Assembly (NCBI GenBank): GCA_934045075.1
Contig: OW203727.1
Span: 18,970,861-19,034,860 of the forward strand
DNA: 64,000 nt
Reading direction: 5' to 3'
Source of the DNA: Yponomeuta sedellus
Lineage: Eukaryota > Arthropoda > Insecta > Lepidoptera > Yponomeutidae
A program made the translations under genes and the position numbers. Positions 1 through 10,667 of the stretch are shown here, piece after piece (position 1 is the first letter of the stretch; each line of letters starts with the position of its first letter). The notes beneath the pieces are model-generated. The model saw only the letters and a list, made by a program, of their open reading frames with translations, was not told the origin of the DNA and made no database searches.

Positions 1-342
1 AAGTTGTTTTACACGATATTCGACTGTATACTCATAGACGTAAAGATTACTTTATTGTATCACAGACCAAAACGAACGGAACGAGCAAGGAGCCGACGAC
101 GACGTCGCAATGATCTCTTTACGTTCTAGGCTCTATTAATATAGCACTAATGGACATATCCGCGTCAAACAATCTAAGGACTGGTCTCGCGACGAACAAA
201 CGCTGGCACTGCTTTAGAGTCTCTGGCACTGCTTTATAATGAAACGTAAAACGGTCCTATCGTCGCGGAACACAAAACGGTCTTATAAAACGGTTCGTCT
301 TTGCAACGATCACGCCTAATTTAGACGCACCACAGGCGAAAG

Positions 343-476
343 CTATGTGTGTTTTTTTGTTTCGTTTATTTGTATATTTGTTTAATTTCTGTTGTGCTCA
401 TGTTGTGTTAATTTTCTGGTTTTTTTTTCTGTGATGTGTCTTGTTGCTATAATAAATGTCTTTCTTTCTTTTCTTT
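343..476 (+). repeat. LINE-like 3' end, family A
   Basis: A T-rich stretch ending in an AATAAA signal and CTTT-rich tail recurs almost letter for letter at 26772-26895. Two copies sharing the same end suggest the 3' UTR of a 5'-truncated retroposon. No coding part is present, so the clade is unknown. Confidence 0.5.
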
Positions 477-1260
477 AAGTCCCACAATCTGAAATAGCAA
501 CAACAGTCCCATACAAAACAGACTAGTTTGTACCTTCTTTGTACCAAACACTATGTAGCCGGTTTGGTAATGTACATCATAATAACATCGCATACTACAG
601 TACGTTGTAGCAGCCTTTACGACGCAAACATTGTTCGTGGGTGCTTCGCACCTCATTACGTCAGAGCAGCGCTTCTAAGCCTTACGTTCCATCGCGCTAG
701 ACAAATTTTGACGTGTATTACCCCTGAACGGCTAGTGGTGGTGGTTATTACGGCTGATGTTCACGTCATACCAGACTATAATAGACTAATGAACAAATGG
801 CCATCGCTCGGCGCTAAAATATGAATAGATTTGCTGCTGAGAATGACAACGTGTGATGGGAAATCCGCGTCCCCGCCTGATGTTAATGAAGTGATAGGCC
901 GGTAATCCGAAAGCATCGTGGCTATACAGTACAGAATATCGTGGAATGTATTATTGTGCTTTGAATTCAAGTCCTTAATGCCGCAAAATAAGGTTAAACA
1001 ACAGATCAGAGACTAGAAGTGAACTATTTAGGCACCGTGCAAGCGTCTGTACTCGTTCGATGGTAAAGTGATTACTTCACTTACGGTTATGTTGTAATTA
1101 TGTTTGTTGAGTATAAATTTGAATTGGTGGGAGTAACGTAACATTTAGTAATTGATTGAGAAACCAAAATGTCAAAGATTAAGACGGCTTGTTTTGTTTG
1201 GTGATTAACTAAATGTATTGTTGGAGCCCTGTTTCGTATTTAAGGCTTAGTAAATTCCAT
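477..1260. other. No gene seen
   Basis: AT-rich sequence with short chance ORFs on both strands. I recognise no repeat family, splice pattern or conserved protein here. Confidence 0.4.
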
Positions 1261-1266
1261 TCTATC

Positions 1267-1313
1267 AATGGTATATCTTGTTGTATTTGAAATATACAAC
1301 AAGATATACCATT
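1267..1313. repeat. Perfect short hairpin
   Basis: Arms 1267-1286 and 1294-1313 are perfect 20-bp reverse complements around a 7-nt loop. It is shorter than a normal pre-miRNA and has no recognised flanking element, so it is probably a small foldback remnant. Confidence 0.7.
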
Positions 1314-1599
1314 TCAATAAGTCCATCTCGCAGTTAAAAATGTTTCCTACTTACGAAGGTCTTAGGTTGAAAATTTTATAGCATTATCCCGGAGGCAGAG
1401 ATTAGGGTTTGCAACTCTACAATACTTTATTAGTTAAATTTTATATGAGATGAGATATATTGTGCTTTCTTTTCGTACATGAGATGTCTATATAGACATG
1501 TCATGTACAACTAACAAAAAGTATGAAACAAAATCCATGCTAGGGCGCTGTAAATACGTGTGAAATGTTAACACCACTAATAACTTATTCCGCTTGTAT

Positions 1600-1765
1600 T
1601 TCTTCTTCTTCTTCTTCAGGCTGTATTAGACCTCTGCTGGACATAGCCCTCCCCTAATGAGCGCCATAGCGCCCTGTCTTCAGCTTGCCGCATCCAGCAT
1701 CAGCCAGCAGTTTTCGGTCGGAGGGCGTCCTACGCTACGTTTGCCGAGTCGCGGTCTCCTCTCAA
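1600..1765 (-). repeat. RTE-like LINE 3' end, fragment
   Basis: Read on the minus strand, this ends in a GAA trinucleotide array preceded by a conserved segment about a small block ending near CCAGCAG. Related segments occur at 10018-10262, 13882-14004 and 24300-24495. A trinucleotide tail at the 3' end is typical of RTE-clade elements. There is no intact ORF. Confidence 0.5.
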
Positions 1766-2021
1766 GTACACGACACACGTCACGACTAGTATTTATGACA
1801 TTATTATACATAGGTTGTAACAAATCAGCAGGTGTGAATTTTACTCATTACGAAAAATATTACTATGGAAAAAACTTTACATTGATGACTTTTTCGGAAA
1901 CATAAAAAACAACAGTATTTTTTATGTTACATGTAAACATCCCACTGCGGGGTACAGGCCTTCTTTAAGTGAGAAAGTATGGGCTCAACTACTTCGGGCG
2001 CCCACCGCTGAGGTATTTGAA

Positions 2022-2371
2022 CACTTCAGACACTATTTTTATTTTTAATGCACTAACCCGTGCTAAGGAACAAATTTAAAAACCTATTTAGAGGCTAAAA
2101 AATTCACCCATGCCGGGATTCGAACCCGCAACCTCTGGCTATCCGTACCAGCGCTCTACCAATTGAGCCAATGGGCGACTCACAGCATCAGTGAAATTTC
2201 GAATACAGAGAATATTGTAAAGAGGTTCGAAATTTCACTGATGCCGTGAGTCGCCCATTGGCTCAATTGGTAGAGCGCTGGTACGGATAGCCAGAGGTTG
2301 CGGGTTCGAATCCCGGCATGGGTAAAATTTTTAGCCTCTAAATAGGTTTTTAAATTTGTCACTTCAGACAC
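2022..2371. mobile_element. Two-armed foldback retroposon with 12-bp TSD
   Basis: The 12-bp direct repeat CACTTCAGACAC flanks the insertion (2022-2033 and 2360-2371). The insert 2034-2359 has two arms in opposite orientation, each with a tRNA-like module (2106-2177 minus, 2252-2323 plus) with good A-box and B-box sequences. The left arm carries the family's 3' tail (TATTTTTATTTTTAATGCAC, minus sense). The right arm stops inside the family sequence just after TAGGTTTTTAAATTTGT and has no tail. The tRNA-like anticodon loop has C at the usual U33 position and the T stem is imperfect, so it is not a working tRNA. The flanking TSD implies retroposition, not cut-and-paste of a MITE. Confidence 0.8.
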
Positions 2372-2944
2372 CTGAGATATTCCTCCTTGCGTTGTTTTCG
2401 AATAAATAATAATATCGAAAAAGTAAACTCATCGAAACAATACAAAAGTCCTTTTCACCCCCACAATTTTTAACAAGCATCACTTTTGAAAGCAAAAAAT
2501 TGTCAGTCAACAAAAAGTTTCTCTCTCTCGGCGGGCAAACAAAGGCGAGGCATCAATCTAACGCCAAGGCTTCATTCGAAACAATCCAATTATACGTCAA
2601 GTGCGAGCCTCGCGCTGAGACGGACAAGAAAAGGAACTCTCGAACTTACGGAATAGAGCGAAAAATGAAGACAGATTACAAGTTCACAAAAACAAACGGG
2701 CAGGAGGATTGTGGAAAAACTGAACACGCAACGTCGTCATTGCGCCGCGTCCTAACTGAAGAAATCCATATGAAACGTACACGTGATAAACGTTTCTTCG
2801 GTAGCAATAAATAAAACCACTTGCCCTACAAAAAAAGTTAATCTTATCTTATACTTACGAAAGTAAACATAGTTAGTTTGTACGGAAGTTTAGGGCCAGT
2901 TTCTGAATTGAGAAATTCGCTAAGTAAATAATTAACTGTATGCA
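2372..2944. other. No gene seen
   Basis: A 104-codon plus-strand ORF (2500-2814) is open here, but it is lysine/arginine rich, has no recognisable motif, and its length is possible by chance. I do not call it a gene. Confidence 0.3.
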
Positions 2945-3092
2945 GTAACACCAGCCACTGGACTTGCAACCCTCCACCAATCCGGACTCAGCCCCATGTT
3001 GGAATATGCCCTTAGGGAAGAGACCCAGGGCACGGGTCTCTTCCCTTCCAACATGGGGCCGGTGGGGACATAATGGGTTGATGATGATGATT
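2945..3092 (+). repeat. 5S-derived SINE, 3' part, internal foldback
   Basis: This matches the 3' half of the 5S-derived SINE seen in full at 14486-14845 and ends with the GATGAT tail. Within it the segments around 2994-3003 and 3047-3056 are inverted (CCCCATGTTGGA against TCCAACATGGGG), so this copy also folds back. Confidence 0.65.
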
Positions 3093-3167
3093 ACGAAATT
3101 TATTTTTGTACATAAAAATTGTTAGTTAGCGTCAGTCAGTTTTCATCGAGCCAAAACCGCACACTAA

Positions 3168-3591
3168 GGGTGGTATTACACTTATCAAATATCTTTGTCC
3201 AATGTACGATTTGATCAAAGAAATTGGAAGAAATTGGACGACTTTATCAAATGTCTTGGAAACACCGATATTTGATCAAATATTAATGACACTTAAATCA
3301 AAATGGCTGCAAACAACATATCGTGGACGATTTCAATGACAAAATTTTTAATAAATACTTTTTTTTGTTTTGACTTTTGGCTTTTCATTAATAACATAAC
3401 GATGATAATAGCACCACTTAAAGACGCAATAGCAGCACATGAAGACGCTCCACGTTCCTCTATTTTCTTAAGACTATGCAAAAAATATTGGACAAAGTTA
3501 TTGGACAAGTGGAATGGGCTTACCTCAAATATTTTATAAAATATTTGACAGCAAAATTGGACAAAGAAATTTGATAAGTGTAATATCACCC
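3168..3591. mobile_element. MITE with about 37-bp terminal inverted repeats
   Basis: The ends 3168-3203 and 3556-3591 are inverted repeats beginning GGGTGGTATTACACTTATC, with one or two mismatches. Flanks are TAA on the left and TAT on the right, compatible with a decayed 3-bp TWA duplication of the PIF/Harbinger type. An open frame inside (3303-3539) has no transposase motif. Superfamily assignment is inference from end sequence and TSD only. Confidence 0.65.
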
Positions 3592-3891
3592 TATCAAACA
3601 CGCAGAACTGGCAGACAATACAAGAACATCCGCAAATTGGAACGACGAGGTCTTAGAGCTCAGTGTCTCAGCTTGAGTGCGGGAAAAAATTCCGGCTCAA
3701 TGGATTTCCCGTAATCTCCAAGCCGATTACCTGGAAGGACGTGAGTGATGACATTTATAGTTTTCTCCGGCAAAATCATAAATTGATAGTGAACGTTATA
3801 GAGGCTTCAACGGTAGTGATACTGTTCATTGAGTTAAGGATCTCTATTGAGGCATCGTTTGTTAAATTATGAGTACAAGAAGTTTCGATAT

Positions 3892-4254
3892 TAACCCTTG
3901 TATGCCCCCACTACTAGGGCACGGGTCTCTTCCTGCGTCGCAGGAAGGTTCGGTCATACCGGACTTGGCCCCCGTGGTGGAGACGGAGCCAAGTCCGGGT
4001 TGGTGAGGGATTGTAAGACAGTGGCGGGCCTTACTGTCAGATGTCATCAAGGACTTCTGACATGGCTGATTGCCATTACATGACAGCAGACTCCAACGGC
4101 TTAGCGTGCCTTGCGAAGCACAGAAGCGCTCAGAAAAATGCCACTAGCGGTAGTCACGGGACGGTCACCCGACGGCATCTGACCGCGCCTATTGTTGCTT
4201 AACTCAAGTGATTGATTCCAATCTATCGGTTTGACTTGGCCACGAGCGCGTCTA
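3892..4254 (-). repeat. 5S-derived SINE, near full length
   Basis: Minus-strand copy with a recognisable head (about 4160-4250), body and tail (3892-3905). The block around 3955-4000 is partly duplicated and inverted relative to other copies. No clear TSD was found. Confidence 0.75.
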
Positions 4255-4348
4255 AAATATTTGCACCACATTAAATACAGTACCAAAAAGGCCAATCTCT
4301 GAACGCCTAAGATGTTAACATACTTCTAAAATGTAAGTATATAGGCCG

Positions 4349-4404
4349 TTAGTTTTTATCTCAAGTAATTCTATCATTCGTTTATATCTCAAGTAATTCT
4401 ATCG
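4349..4404 (+). repeat. Two-copy tandem repeat
   Basis: The 19-mer TATCTCAAGTAATTCTATC occurs twice about 28 bp apart. It is only two copies and has no evident function. Confidence 0.6.
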
Positions 4405-4929
4405 TTCTATAGGCATCTGTTCTATTTACTTTAAAACTGTCTCTTGTTACAAAATTAGTAACTTTATAAAAAGCGTCACTAAGCAAGTTTGCTTATAAAA
4501 GTCTCATAGAAACGTATTCCGGTATTAAATTCCAAACGAAATGCTGGTTTACAATTAATCCTTCCCAATATTTTTATACCTAATTTCAATATTCTATTTG
4601 CTTGATTTTAGTATTGCAAAGATTTTTTGTTTCATTTTGTTTTCTTTTTTTTGTCTTTGAAGTTTGTAAATAATGATGTCTGTCTCCAAGTTAAGTTAAT
4701 ATAAAATAAACCCGTAATTGGCCAAAGATACTCGTAAATTATATTTACGTATAACTGTGAATATTTATTGACTAGTGCTGTGGGTTTTGTAAAAAATTAA
4801 ATAAAAAAAAAGTTTAGATAACAGAAGCCGAGGTCTTAGCATATTTAGAATTATGGTTAAGTTAGAAAAACAAAATAGATCATTCTAATGCTTTATTCAT
4901 AATTCAAGAGCATTATTCATCCATTTAAT

Positions 4930-5075
4930 CAGATAGATAGAACATTACTTATTGTATGTACACCAGGAATTACATGAGAGACAGTAATAATAATATAGTA
5001 CAATACCTACAATTGGCGGTCTTATTACTAAAAGTAATTTCTTACAGACAACCATTGATGGAAAAAAGAAAGAAG
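4930..5075 (-). repeat. 3' UTR fragment of the 4.7-kb LINE family
   Basis: On the minus strand this matches the 3' UTR of the LINE at 32449-37150: the segment with AATTGGCGGTCTTA and CAGACAACC is shared. A TCTAT-type tail lies at the 3' end (4930s). It is a 5'-truncated copy with no coding sequence. Confidence 0.7.
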
Positions 5076-5500
5076 TTAAGTTGGTTGTACTAACCATTAA
5101 ATTTCGATTTGTGTCATTTATGGACGCAGAATGGACCCGACTGAAAATCAGCGTTGCAACTGATCTCTCGGTTGCAACATTATGCTAAGTCGTGCCCATT
5201 TTGACCCGGGCCCACCCAACATCGTAATCCAACTCTTGCGAGACCTCCAAAAAATAAAATGCTAAACAGTTGATAAAAAGGCCGAAGATAAAGCCAAAGT
5301 CTGGATTTGAAGAGTAATAAAGCCTTCGTGGAGGATTAAATAGTGAAGACACGTTTCGCAACGGTTGTAAAAAAGTAATGGCAGATAGGTAAATGGTTTT
5401 AGGACGTTCTTTGCTTGACTTGGCTAATTTCCACGTAAAACGTAGAAAGATAACTGCTGAAGTCGTTTATAGTCCTTTTGTGGCGTAGCGTTTGTTTGTG
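5076..5500. other. No gene seen
   Basis: AT-rich, no repeat family recognised and no credible ORF. Confidence 0.35.
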
Positions 5501-5600
5501 ATTCGCGGGTAGGCATTGACCAGGGACTGCCACTTGCCACGATCCTGACAGATCACCTTCGCTTCATCAACGTTCATAAGTCGTTCCATGCATGCCGTTC
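5501..5600 (-). pseudogene. LINE C-terminus/3' end, family B
   Basis: On the minus strand this encodes part of a retroposon C-terminus of the form MNVDEAKVIC-DR followed by a short 3' end. Matching pieces lie at 23465-23590, 30353-30466, 46370-46775, 53390-53500 and 56090-56210; 46370-46775 has most coding sequence. It is a truncated copy. Confidence 0.6.
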
Positions 5601-5668
5601 AATAATTTTTCATGATAAAATGCATTCTGTTTCTTATTTTTTGCGCAATAAAGCGTACAAACAAACAT
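5600..5668 (+). repeat. LINE 3' end with AAAC tail, family C
   Basis: A segment ending GCAATAAAGCGTACAAACAAAC matches the 3' ends at 26551-26670 (minus) and 58098-58437 (plus). The tail here is only about three AAAC units. Confidence 0.6.
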
Positions 5669-5737
5669 TGTCATTCGATTTACATTTTACGATAGTTTAT
5701 ATACCTACTGGATGTTTTTGGTTGAAAGCGTCCAAAG

Positions 5738-5830
5738 CTCGGTAGAACAATGGACTCGAAAGGGTAAGACCTGGGTTCAAATCCTGGGTATGTACCAAAA
5801 ACTTAGTTTTCTAAGTTTTTGGAATTTAAT
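5738..5830 (+). repeat. tRNA-related SINE head
   Basis: A B-box-like GGGTTCAAATCC follows a degenerate tRNA-like stretch, then the junction GTATGTACCAA shared with the SINE heads at 30470, 39672 and 60829. The rest of the SINE is missing. Confidence 0.5.
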
Positions 5831-6690
5831 AACTGATTTCAATAATCTCAGCGCTTTGCACTAACACTATTATTTTTGTTTCAATATGGCCTCTCATGAG
5901 ATTAAACCTTTTTTTGGGCAAGATCCCATTTAATGTAATTTATTACCGTATACCATCGGTACGCTAAGGCCGTGGTGCAGAACAACCGAAGAAAAACTGG
6001 CCCAGCTTGCGAATTTCAGCGATCTCAGTATACATTATAAGCTTCATAGATAAAAATGGAGTTCATTTTGACTTAATATTGCATCGTTTCTGTGTATACG
6101 ATTTACCTACACACGACGAATGAACTTTTATGAAGTCCAACACAACAGTAAGGAATTTCCACATTTGAAAATGTTACCTGATGTCGTGGGTCATATAACT
6201 CATATAAGTACAATTTCACCACCATTAGACACCAACTACCAGCCGCACATTACCATCAAAGAGACATTCCGAACATAAGGCGGTCCTGCATACAAATAAT
6301 ATTGCTGGTATCGCGATGCACTTAGTATTCAAGTCTTCAAAATGCATAGAAACGGGTGGGTACATGGTATATTCGCTGCCAATGATTGCATTTCTTATCT
6401 GTGAAGTTCAGTGTATTTGAAAATGACAACGTTCCACCAAAATGTCTACAAATACTGCCATAATACTTTCTTTACTCTGTAATAATATTAACAATTTTTT
6501 TTATTATTTCTATTTTGGCAACAGACAGTCACAGTGTTATAAATTGTTATAATGGAGAAATACTTAATGCAGTAACTTAAAGTGCCAAGAATACAATTTA
6601 AGAGTTAGCCGTTTATGATAAGTAAAACATATATATATATATTGAAATGTGACCTATTTTAATTGCAGGCGCTTCAGCAGCCAAAAGTTT
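5831..6690. other. No gene seen
   Basis: Long AT-rich stretch with a short AT microsatellite near 6632-6642. I see no ORF or repeat family that I can support. Confidence 0.35.
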
Positions 6691-6789
6691 TTATTTCAGA
6701 CATTTAAAAATAAATTGTATCGCATACCAATGAAATGATTACAATCATTGATTGGAAATGAGGACTTTTTCACTATCATTGCTTCTTGC

Positions 6790-6935
6790 TATTTAATCAC
6801 TTCCGCCCAACACAATATTTTGTCCTGCTTCATTCTATATTGCAGATTGTTTTATACTATACCTATTAGGTATGTATTTCCTGTCCGTGGCTAATTTAAT
6901 TTTGGTTACAAATAAATTCATTTCATTTCATTATA
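6790..6935 (+). repeat. LINE-like 3' end with ATTTC tail
   Basis: Non-coding sequence ending in AAATAAATTC followed by short ATTTC repeats, the usual form of a LINE 3' UTR with a microsatellite tail. The clade cannot be read from this part. Confidence 0.45.
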
Positions 6936-6946
6936 TTCATACTTGT

Positions 6947-7138
6947 TTACGCAAAACTTTCTGAGAAAAACAACGGAGCTTTATACTCCTCGTAGTTGAT
7001 ATGGACGAGTGTGCCGCCGCCTCTGTGGTCTCGCTCCGTGAAATTGCCGTCGTCTCCGGCGCCCGGCGTGTCATATAGATGACTGCGGTATAAGAGTGCA
7101 TTATGACGTACTATAAACGTATCTAATAGACGAGCCAA
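6947..7138 (-). CDS. Candidate terminal exon of a host gene
   Basis: The minus strand is open here and ends in TAA. The stretch 6955-7090 is clearly richer in G+C than its neighbours and reads as a plausible soluble C-terminus, with a glycine/aspartate-rich part (TPGAGDDGNFTERDHRGGG) then an acidic and aromatic part ending FFSESFA. A splice-acceptor-like CCGCAG lies just 5' of the G+C-rich part (near 7087-7092), so translation probably enters by splicing rather than at the upstream ATG. I do not recognise the family. It could also be a fragment of an unrecognised transposon; the exon reading rests on composition and frame only. Confidence 0.35.
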   Translation of the reverse strand: MARLLDTFIVRHNALLYRSHLYDTPGAGDDGNFTERDHRGGGTLVHINYEEYKAPLFFSESFA

Positions 7139-7278
7139 GTAACGAGATCCTCTTTTAATTATATTTCAGTGCAAATAGCGAGTTTTAGCGCATTTGTTTA
7201 GGTTGTCTAGGAGTCTCGCTTTCCATAAGCACCGAATTTGAAAAGACCACTTACGGAGTTTTAATGACATAACAATAA

Positions 7279-7412
7279 GACATAACATTTACATATAGGC
7301 ACATACATCACTTTTGGCCCCACACTAGGATACCTTGTGTCGTGGGAACCAGAAACAGCGACATTACAAACATGTAAACGTAGGCAGATGCGCTACCACT
7401 GCGACACAGAGA
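7279..7412 (-). repeat. tRNA-Gly-like SINE, internally deleted
   Basis: Minus-strand copy of the SINE seen complete at 27398-27610. The 3' part with CACACTAGGATACC and the 5' tRNA-like part are both present, but the B-box and the A-rich linker between them are deleted. Confidence 0.7.
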
Positions 7413-7884
7413 TTTTATCCACGTTTACTTGAAAATAATCAAGATTTAATAAATAAATGCACAGCGCCTTAATTATGTAACTTTTCACGTATACAACTTT
7501 GTGCAAAAACGTAATGCTTGCTTAGCTCTGCCGCATAGATATGAGGCGTAATACAGGATACCGGATTACAGTGGATATATCATACGTGACAGTGATATTA
7601 AGCTACATAATTGTACGACAAAGTCCAGTAGATATTTCGTTTTTGCACCAGATGTAAACGTGGAAAGTTTCATAATCAAGGAGCTAAATCTATTGATATT
7701 GTGATGTCTACATATTATGAATACTATTTATAAGAAATTATAACTGTTTCTGGAGATTTCGTTAGTAACAGTAAACTTAGATTTTGAATATATCAAACGA
7801 TGGGACCTGTCGATGTGTAGAGGCAACTAATTCCAAAAGTGAAATTGTATCACTAGTGGAAGAACTTGAATAACCAGCCGTATT

Positions 7885-7955
7885 GAAATAGGCAAAGTGA
7901 AGGGGAAGAAAGCTCGAGGCAGACCACTCACTAAATGGAGTGACCAGCCTTTATA
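7885..7955 (+). pseudogene. RTE-like LINE C-terminal fragment
   Basis: One frame reads GKVKGKKARGRPLTKWSDQ, which fits the RGRP...W.D motif found near the C-terminus of RTE-clade reverse transcriptase proteins. Stops surround it and the rest of the protein is absent. The match is short, so the assignment is tentative. Confidence 0.45.
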
Positions 7956-8164
7956 TTACCAGCACCAAATTCTGAGCAATTCTGAGCTAGGCGTGACGAC
8001 AGTATCAAAAAAAAAGTACGTTAGGGGAAAGTAATAATAAGTAATAACAAAAGGATTTAAAACACTGAACTAGTTTTATAAATTTTATAAAAAAGGAGAT
8101 CGCCAAAATTTTAAATAAAATAAAATATTATAATACTGCTTTCAGACATCCGGGAAATCCACTA

Positions 8165-8752
8165 TTGTACACTACACTGTACCTTCTAGGCATGGTAGGT
8201 TATTGCAGGTTAGAAGTGAGGAGGAGTCTCTCCCTAGCAGTATACGTTTTTAAGGTGTTGCGGGGAATTAAAATAAACCCGGCACTACTGGTGCAGATAC
8301 AGTTGTGCGTGCCGGACGGGTACGTTTCGCGCCGGCGCCGGCGCCGGCCGCCGCTGCTGGCCGTGCCGCGCGCGCGCACCAACCTGCTGCGAGATGCGCC
8401 GCTCAATCGCGCTACGCGTACGCTCAACACTGTTGCTAAATCATGTTGACTTGTTTAACTGTTCCCTGAGAGAGTTTATGGGGGCTGTTTTAAATGTGCT
8501 ATGTCATCCGTAATGGTATAGTTTGTTTATTACATTTTCTGTTTAGGTGTTTTATAATTTTCTATGTTGTATTATAATATTTTTAATAACAATTTTAGTT
8601 ACTTATATATATGTTTAATGATGTACCTAGTGTTAGTTTATCCGTTGTAGTATCTAGATTTTGCAATTAATTGTAAGTTAATGTTCCTGCACTATCGAAT
8701 TAGGCAAGCCTGTAATGTTAGTGTGATGTATATAGAAATAAATAAATAAATT
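8165..8752 (+). pseudogene. 5'-truncated Jockey/R1-like LINE: ORF2 C-terminus and 3' UTR
   Basis: An open frame to the stop at 8447-8449 carries the C-terminal domain of a non-LTR retrotransposon ORF2: the LEVRRSLSLAVYVFKVLRG segment, then LCVPD, an arginine run, and ART..LRDAPLNRATRTLN. This pattern, after the reverse transcriptase domain, is familiar from lepidopteran non-LTR elements. The ATG at 8165 is internal to the old protein and not a real start. The coding part is much richer in G+C than the surroundings and has no stop or frameshift, suggesting recent insertion. The arginine run is encoded by a GCGCCG-type repeat at 8329-8350 that may be expanded. The 3' UTR runs to an AATA-repeat tail at about 8740-8752. 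The reverse transcriptase core is absent. Confidence 0.7.
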
Positions 8753-8788
8753 TTGACTGAAACACTAATCACACTGCATTCCAATCGC

Positions 8789-8823
8789 CTAACTGTCAAA
8801 TTTCATACTAATTTGACAGTTAG
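8789..8823. repeat. Short hairpin
   Basis: Arms CTAACTGTCAAATT (8789-8802) and AATTTGACAGTTAG (8810-8823) are perfect inverted repeats around a 7-nt loop. This is probably a remnant of a small inverted-repeat element. Confidence 0.6.
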
Positions 8824-10015
8824 ACGTTTGGTATCAGCACAACGAAAGATTTTCAAAACCTCTACCATATTTCGTGCGCATAATTAGGTTTGCGGTCACC
8901 AAGGAAACCAAACTAATGTTTCACCAAGCGATCACACAGACAACGATAGGTCCAGACAGAAGGCACTCTACACCCATCCTCGTCATAGCCACCACAATCC
9001 TGAGCCTTGAGCGACCGACTGACTGGATTGGATAGCGGGGGTAGACAGAGATAAAATTTTCTAAAACATATGCTTCTCATTTCTGCACAGCTGCGTAACG
9101 GTTTTTTGTCCGATGCCCTTGGATTTTGAACAATCTCACGGAAATGATACGCACTAGAGCGCTACCAATGGATTAAAACTCATATCTTGTTATATAATAC
9201 GTTCTTTTTTCAAAAAGTGTACATCACCAATCTTAAGAACTATTTTTGTAACCTGCGGTCTAGAAACTAGTGTCACCAACCCAGGACTTTAATCAATTGC
9301 AGCTAAAACAGTCGTTTTGGTTAAACTGCTTTAAAGTCCTAAATTCTTATACCAAGATTCGTGTTAGTAGGTTCTGAAAGAATTAACTTATATAGGTAGT
9401 TCATTTTTATTAACATTTAGTATATTCACTTTTACCAAAGACGCGTTAAACAAGAAGATTTCATTATTGTCCATTGGTGGCGTAATAATACTAGTATTTT
9501 ATTTCCAGAACACGTTCAATACAACTTAATAACAATAATAAAGTAACTTACAGTAAATTCCATTCAATATTTAACAGACACTATAATGCCAGGTCGCATA
9601 AAGAGGACTTTCTTGAACACGTACGCAGCAAAACAATTTCCGCGTATTTCTGAAAGTGACAGCTAATGGCTGTGTAAGTTTGACAGTCACTGTTCAGCCG
9701 CATTCTGGCAAAGCCTGCCCCGAAATTTCTCGAATATTCAGACAACGTAAACTGAACGTGGAGTTAACTAAAAGCTTAACTAAAAGACGTCGCATGCAGT
9801 TTCCGGTAGCGCAATACCGATCGATCGGTAAGTTGTGTAAGCCAATTAGCACTTTGGTACGGGTTATTCATATTAACTCTAACGAGCTGCGTATGGGTAG
9901 AAGCGGGGTTGGCTCTATTCATTTTACAGAATTGTTTCCAATGCAAAGGGTGTGGCGTAAATAATGGATGACCTAAACAGCGTTTCTGCATTACACAATT
10001 GTATATTAAACGGGT
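8824..10015. other. No gene seen
   Basis: Mostly AT-rich single-copy-looking DNA. A 102-codon ORF (9656-9964) is basic and has no motif I know; I do not call it a gene. Confidence 0.3.
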
Positions 10016-10017
10016 CT

Positions 10018-10262
10018 TATTCTTCTTCTTTAGGCTATATTAGTCCACTGCTGGACATAGCCCTCCCCTAATGAGCGCCATAGCGCAAGGTTGTGCCATC
10101 ATTGGGAGGTAATGCTCATAATCCCCATGCTGGGCATGCGGGTTGGGGATCGTAGATTGGTGAAATTGTACTGCAGGGGGCGCTGCTGCCCACCACCTTT
10201 TACGACACCCGCGGGAAGAATTTGGGTTGGTGCTATTCTCTAGTTCGACACCACACAGCAAC
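10018..10262 (-). repeat. RTE-like LINE 3' end, fragment
   Basis: Read on the minus strand, this ends with CCAGCAGTGGACTAATATAG and a GAAGAA array. It is close to the plus-strand copy at 13882-14004. The open frame along it is probably residual or fortuitous. Confidence 0.55.
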
Positions 10263-10334
10263 CGGTCTTATTGCAATTATTCATATATTTTACTCAATAA
10301 ATAATCGTGATAATCCCGTAAATACAGTACAGGC

Positions 10335-10462
10335 TCACCAGTGTCTTACAATCCTGCACCAACCCGGACTTGGCCCTCGTGTGGTGGAGTAAGGCCTGAC
10401 CTTGGCCATACTCGGGAAAGACCCGTACCCCAGCAGTCCCCAATAAGGGTTGATATCGAAGA
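10335..10462 (+). repeat. 5S-derived SINE, 3' part
   Basis: The last third of the family, from CTTACAATCC to the GGGTTGATATCGA tail. It is 5'-truncated. Confidence 0.7.
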
Positions 10463-10619
10463 CCCGTTTAACAAGTTCCGATTTTTTGACATTTAAAACG
10501 CACGACTAACGTAGTCCTAGGTACTACCCTGCCCGTAATAGCACCGCTTTATCATCCGACTGCGTAAAGCCTCCAAAATGAGAATAATGTGTTTGAGTCG
10601 TATGTAGGTATGGAACCAG

Positions 10620-10667
10620 TTGTAATTATTTTTCTGGGCATGCAATAAAGTGTTCTCTATCTATACT
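10620..10667 (+). repeat. LINE 3' end with CTAT tail
   Basis: TTTCTGGGCATGCAATAAAG then a CTAT-type tail, matched at 26236-26284. Only the last 50 bp or so remain. Confidence 0.5.

Noticed and set aside
1267..1313. microRNA precursor
   Set aside because: The 20-bp stem is too short and there is no further pairing outside it.
2106..2177. Functional tRNA gene
   Set aside because: A and B boxes are good, but position 33 is C, the T stem has a mismatch, and the unit is part of a repeated retroposon.
2500..2814. 104-codon plus-strand ORF as a gene
   Set aside because: No motif, low-complexity basic composition, and length expected by chance in the window.
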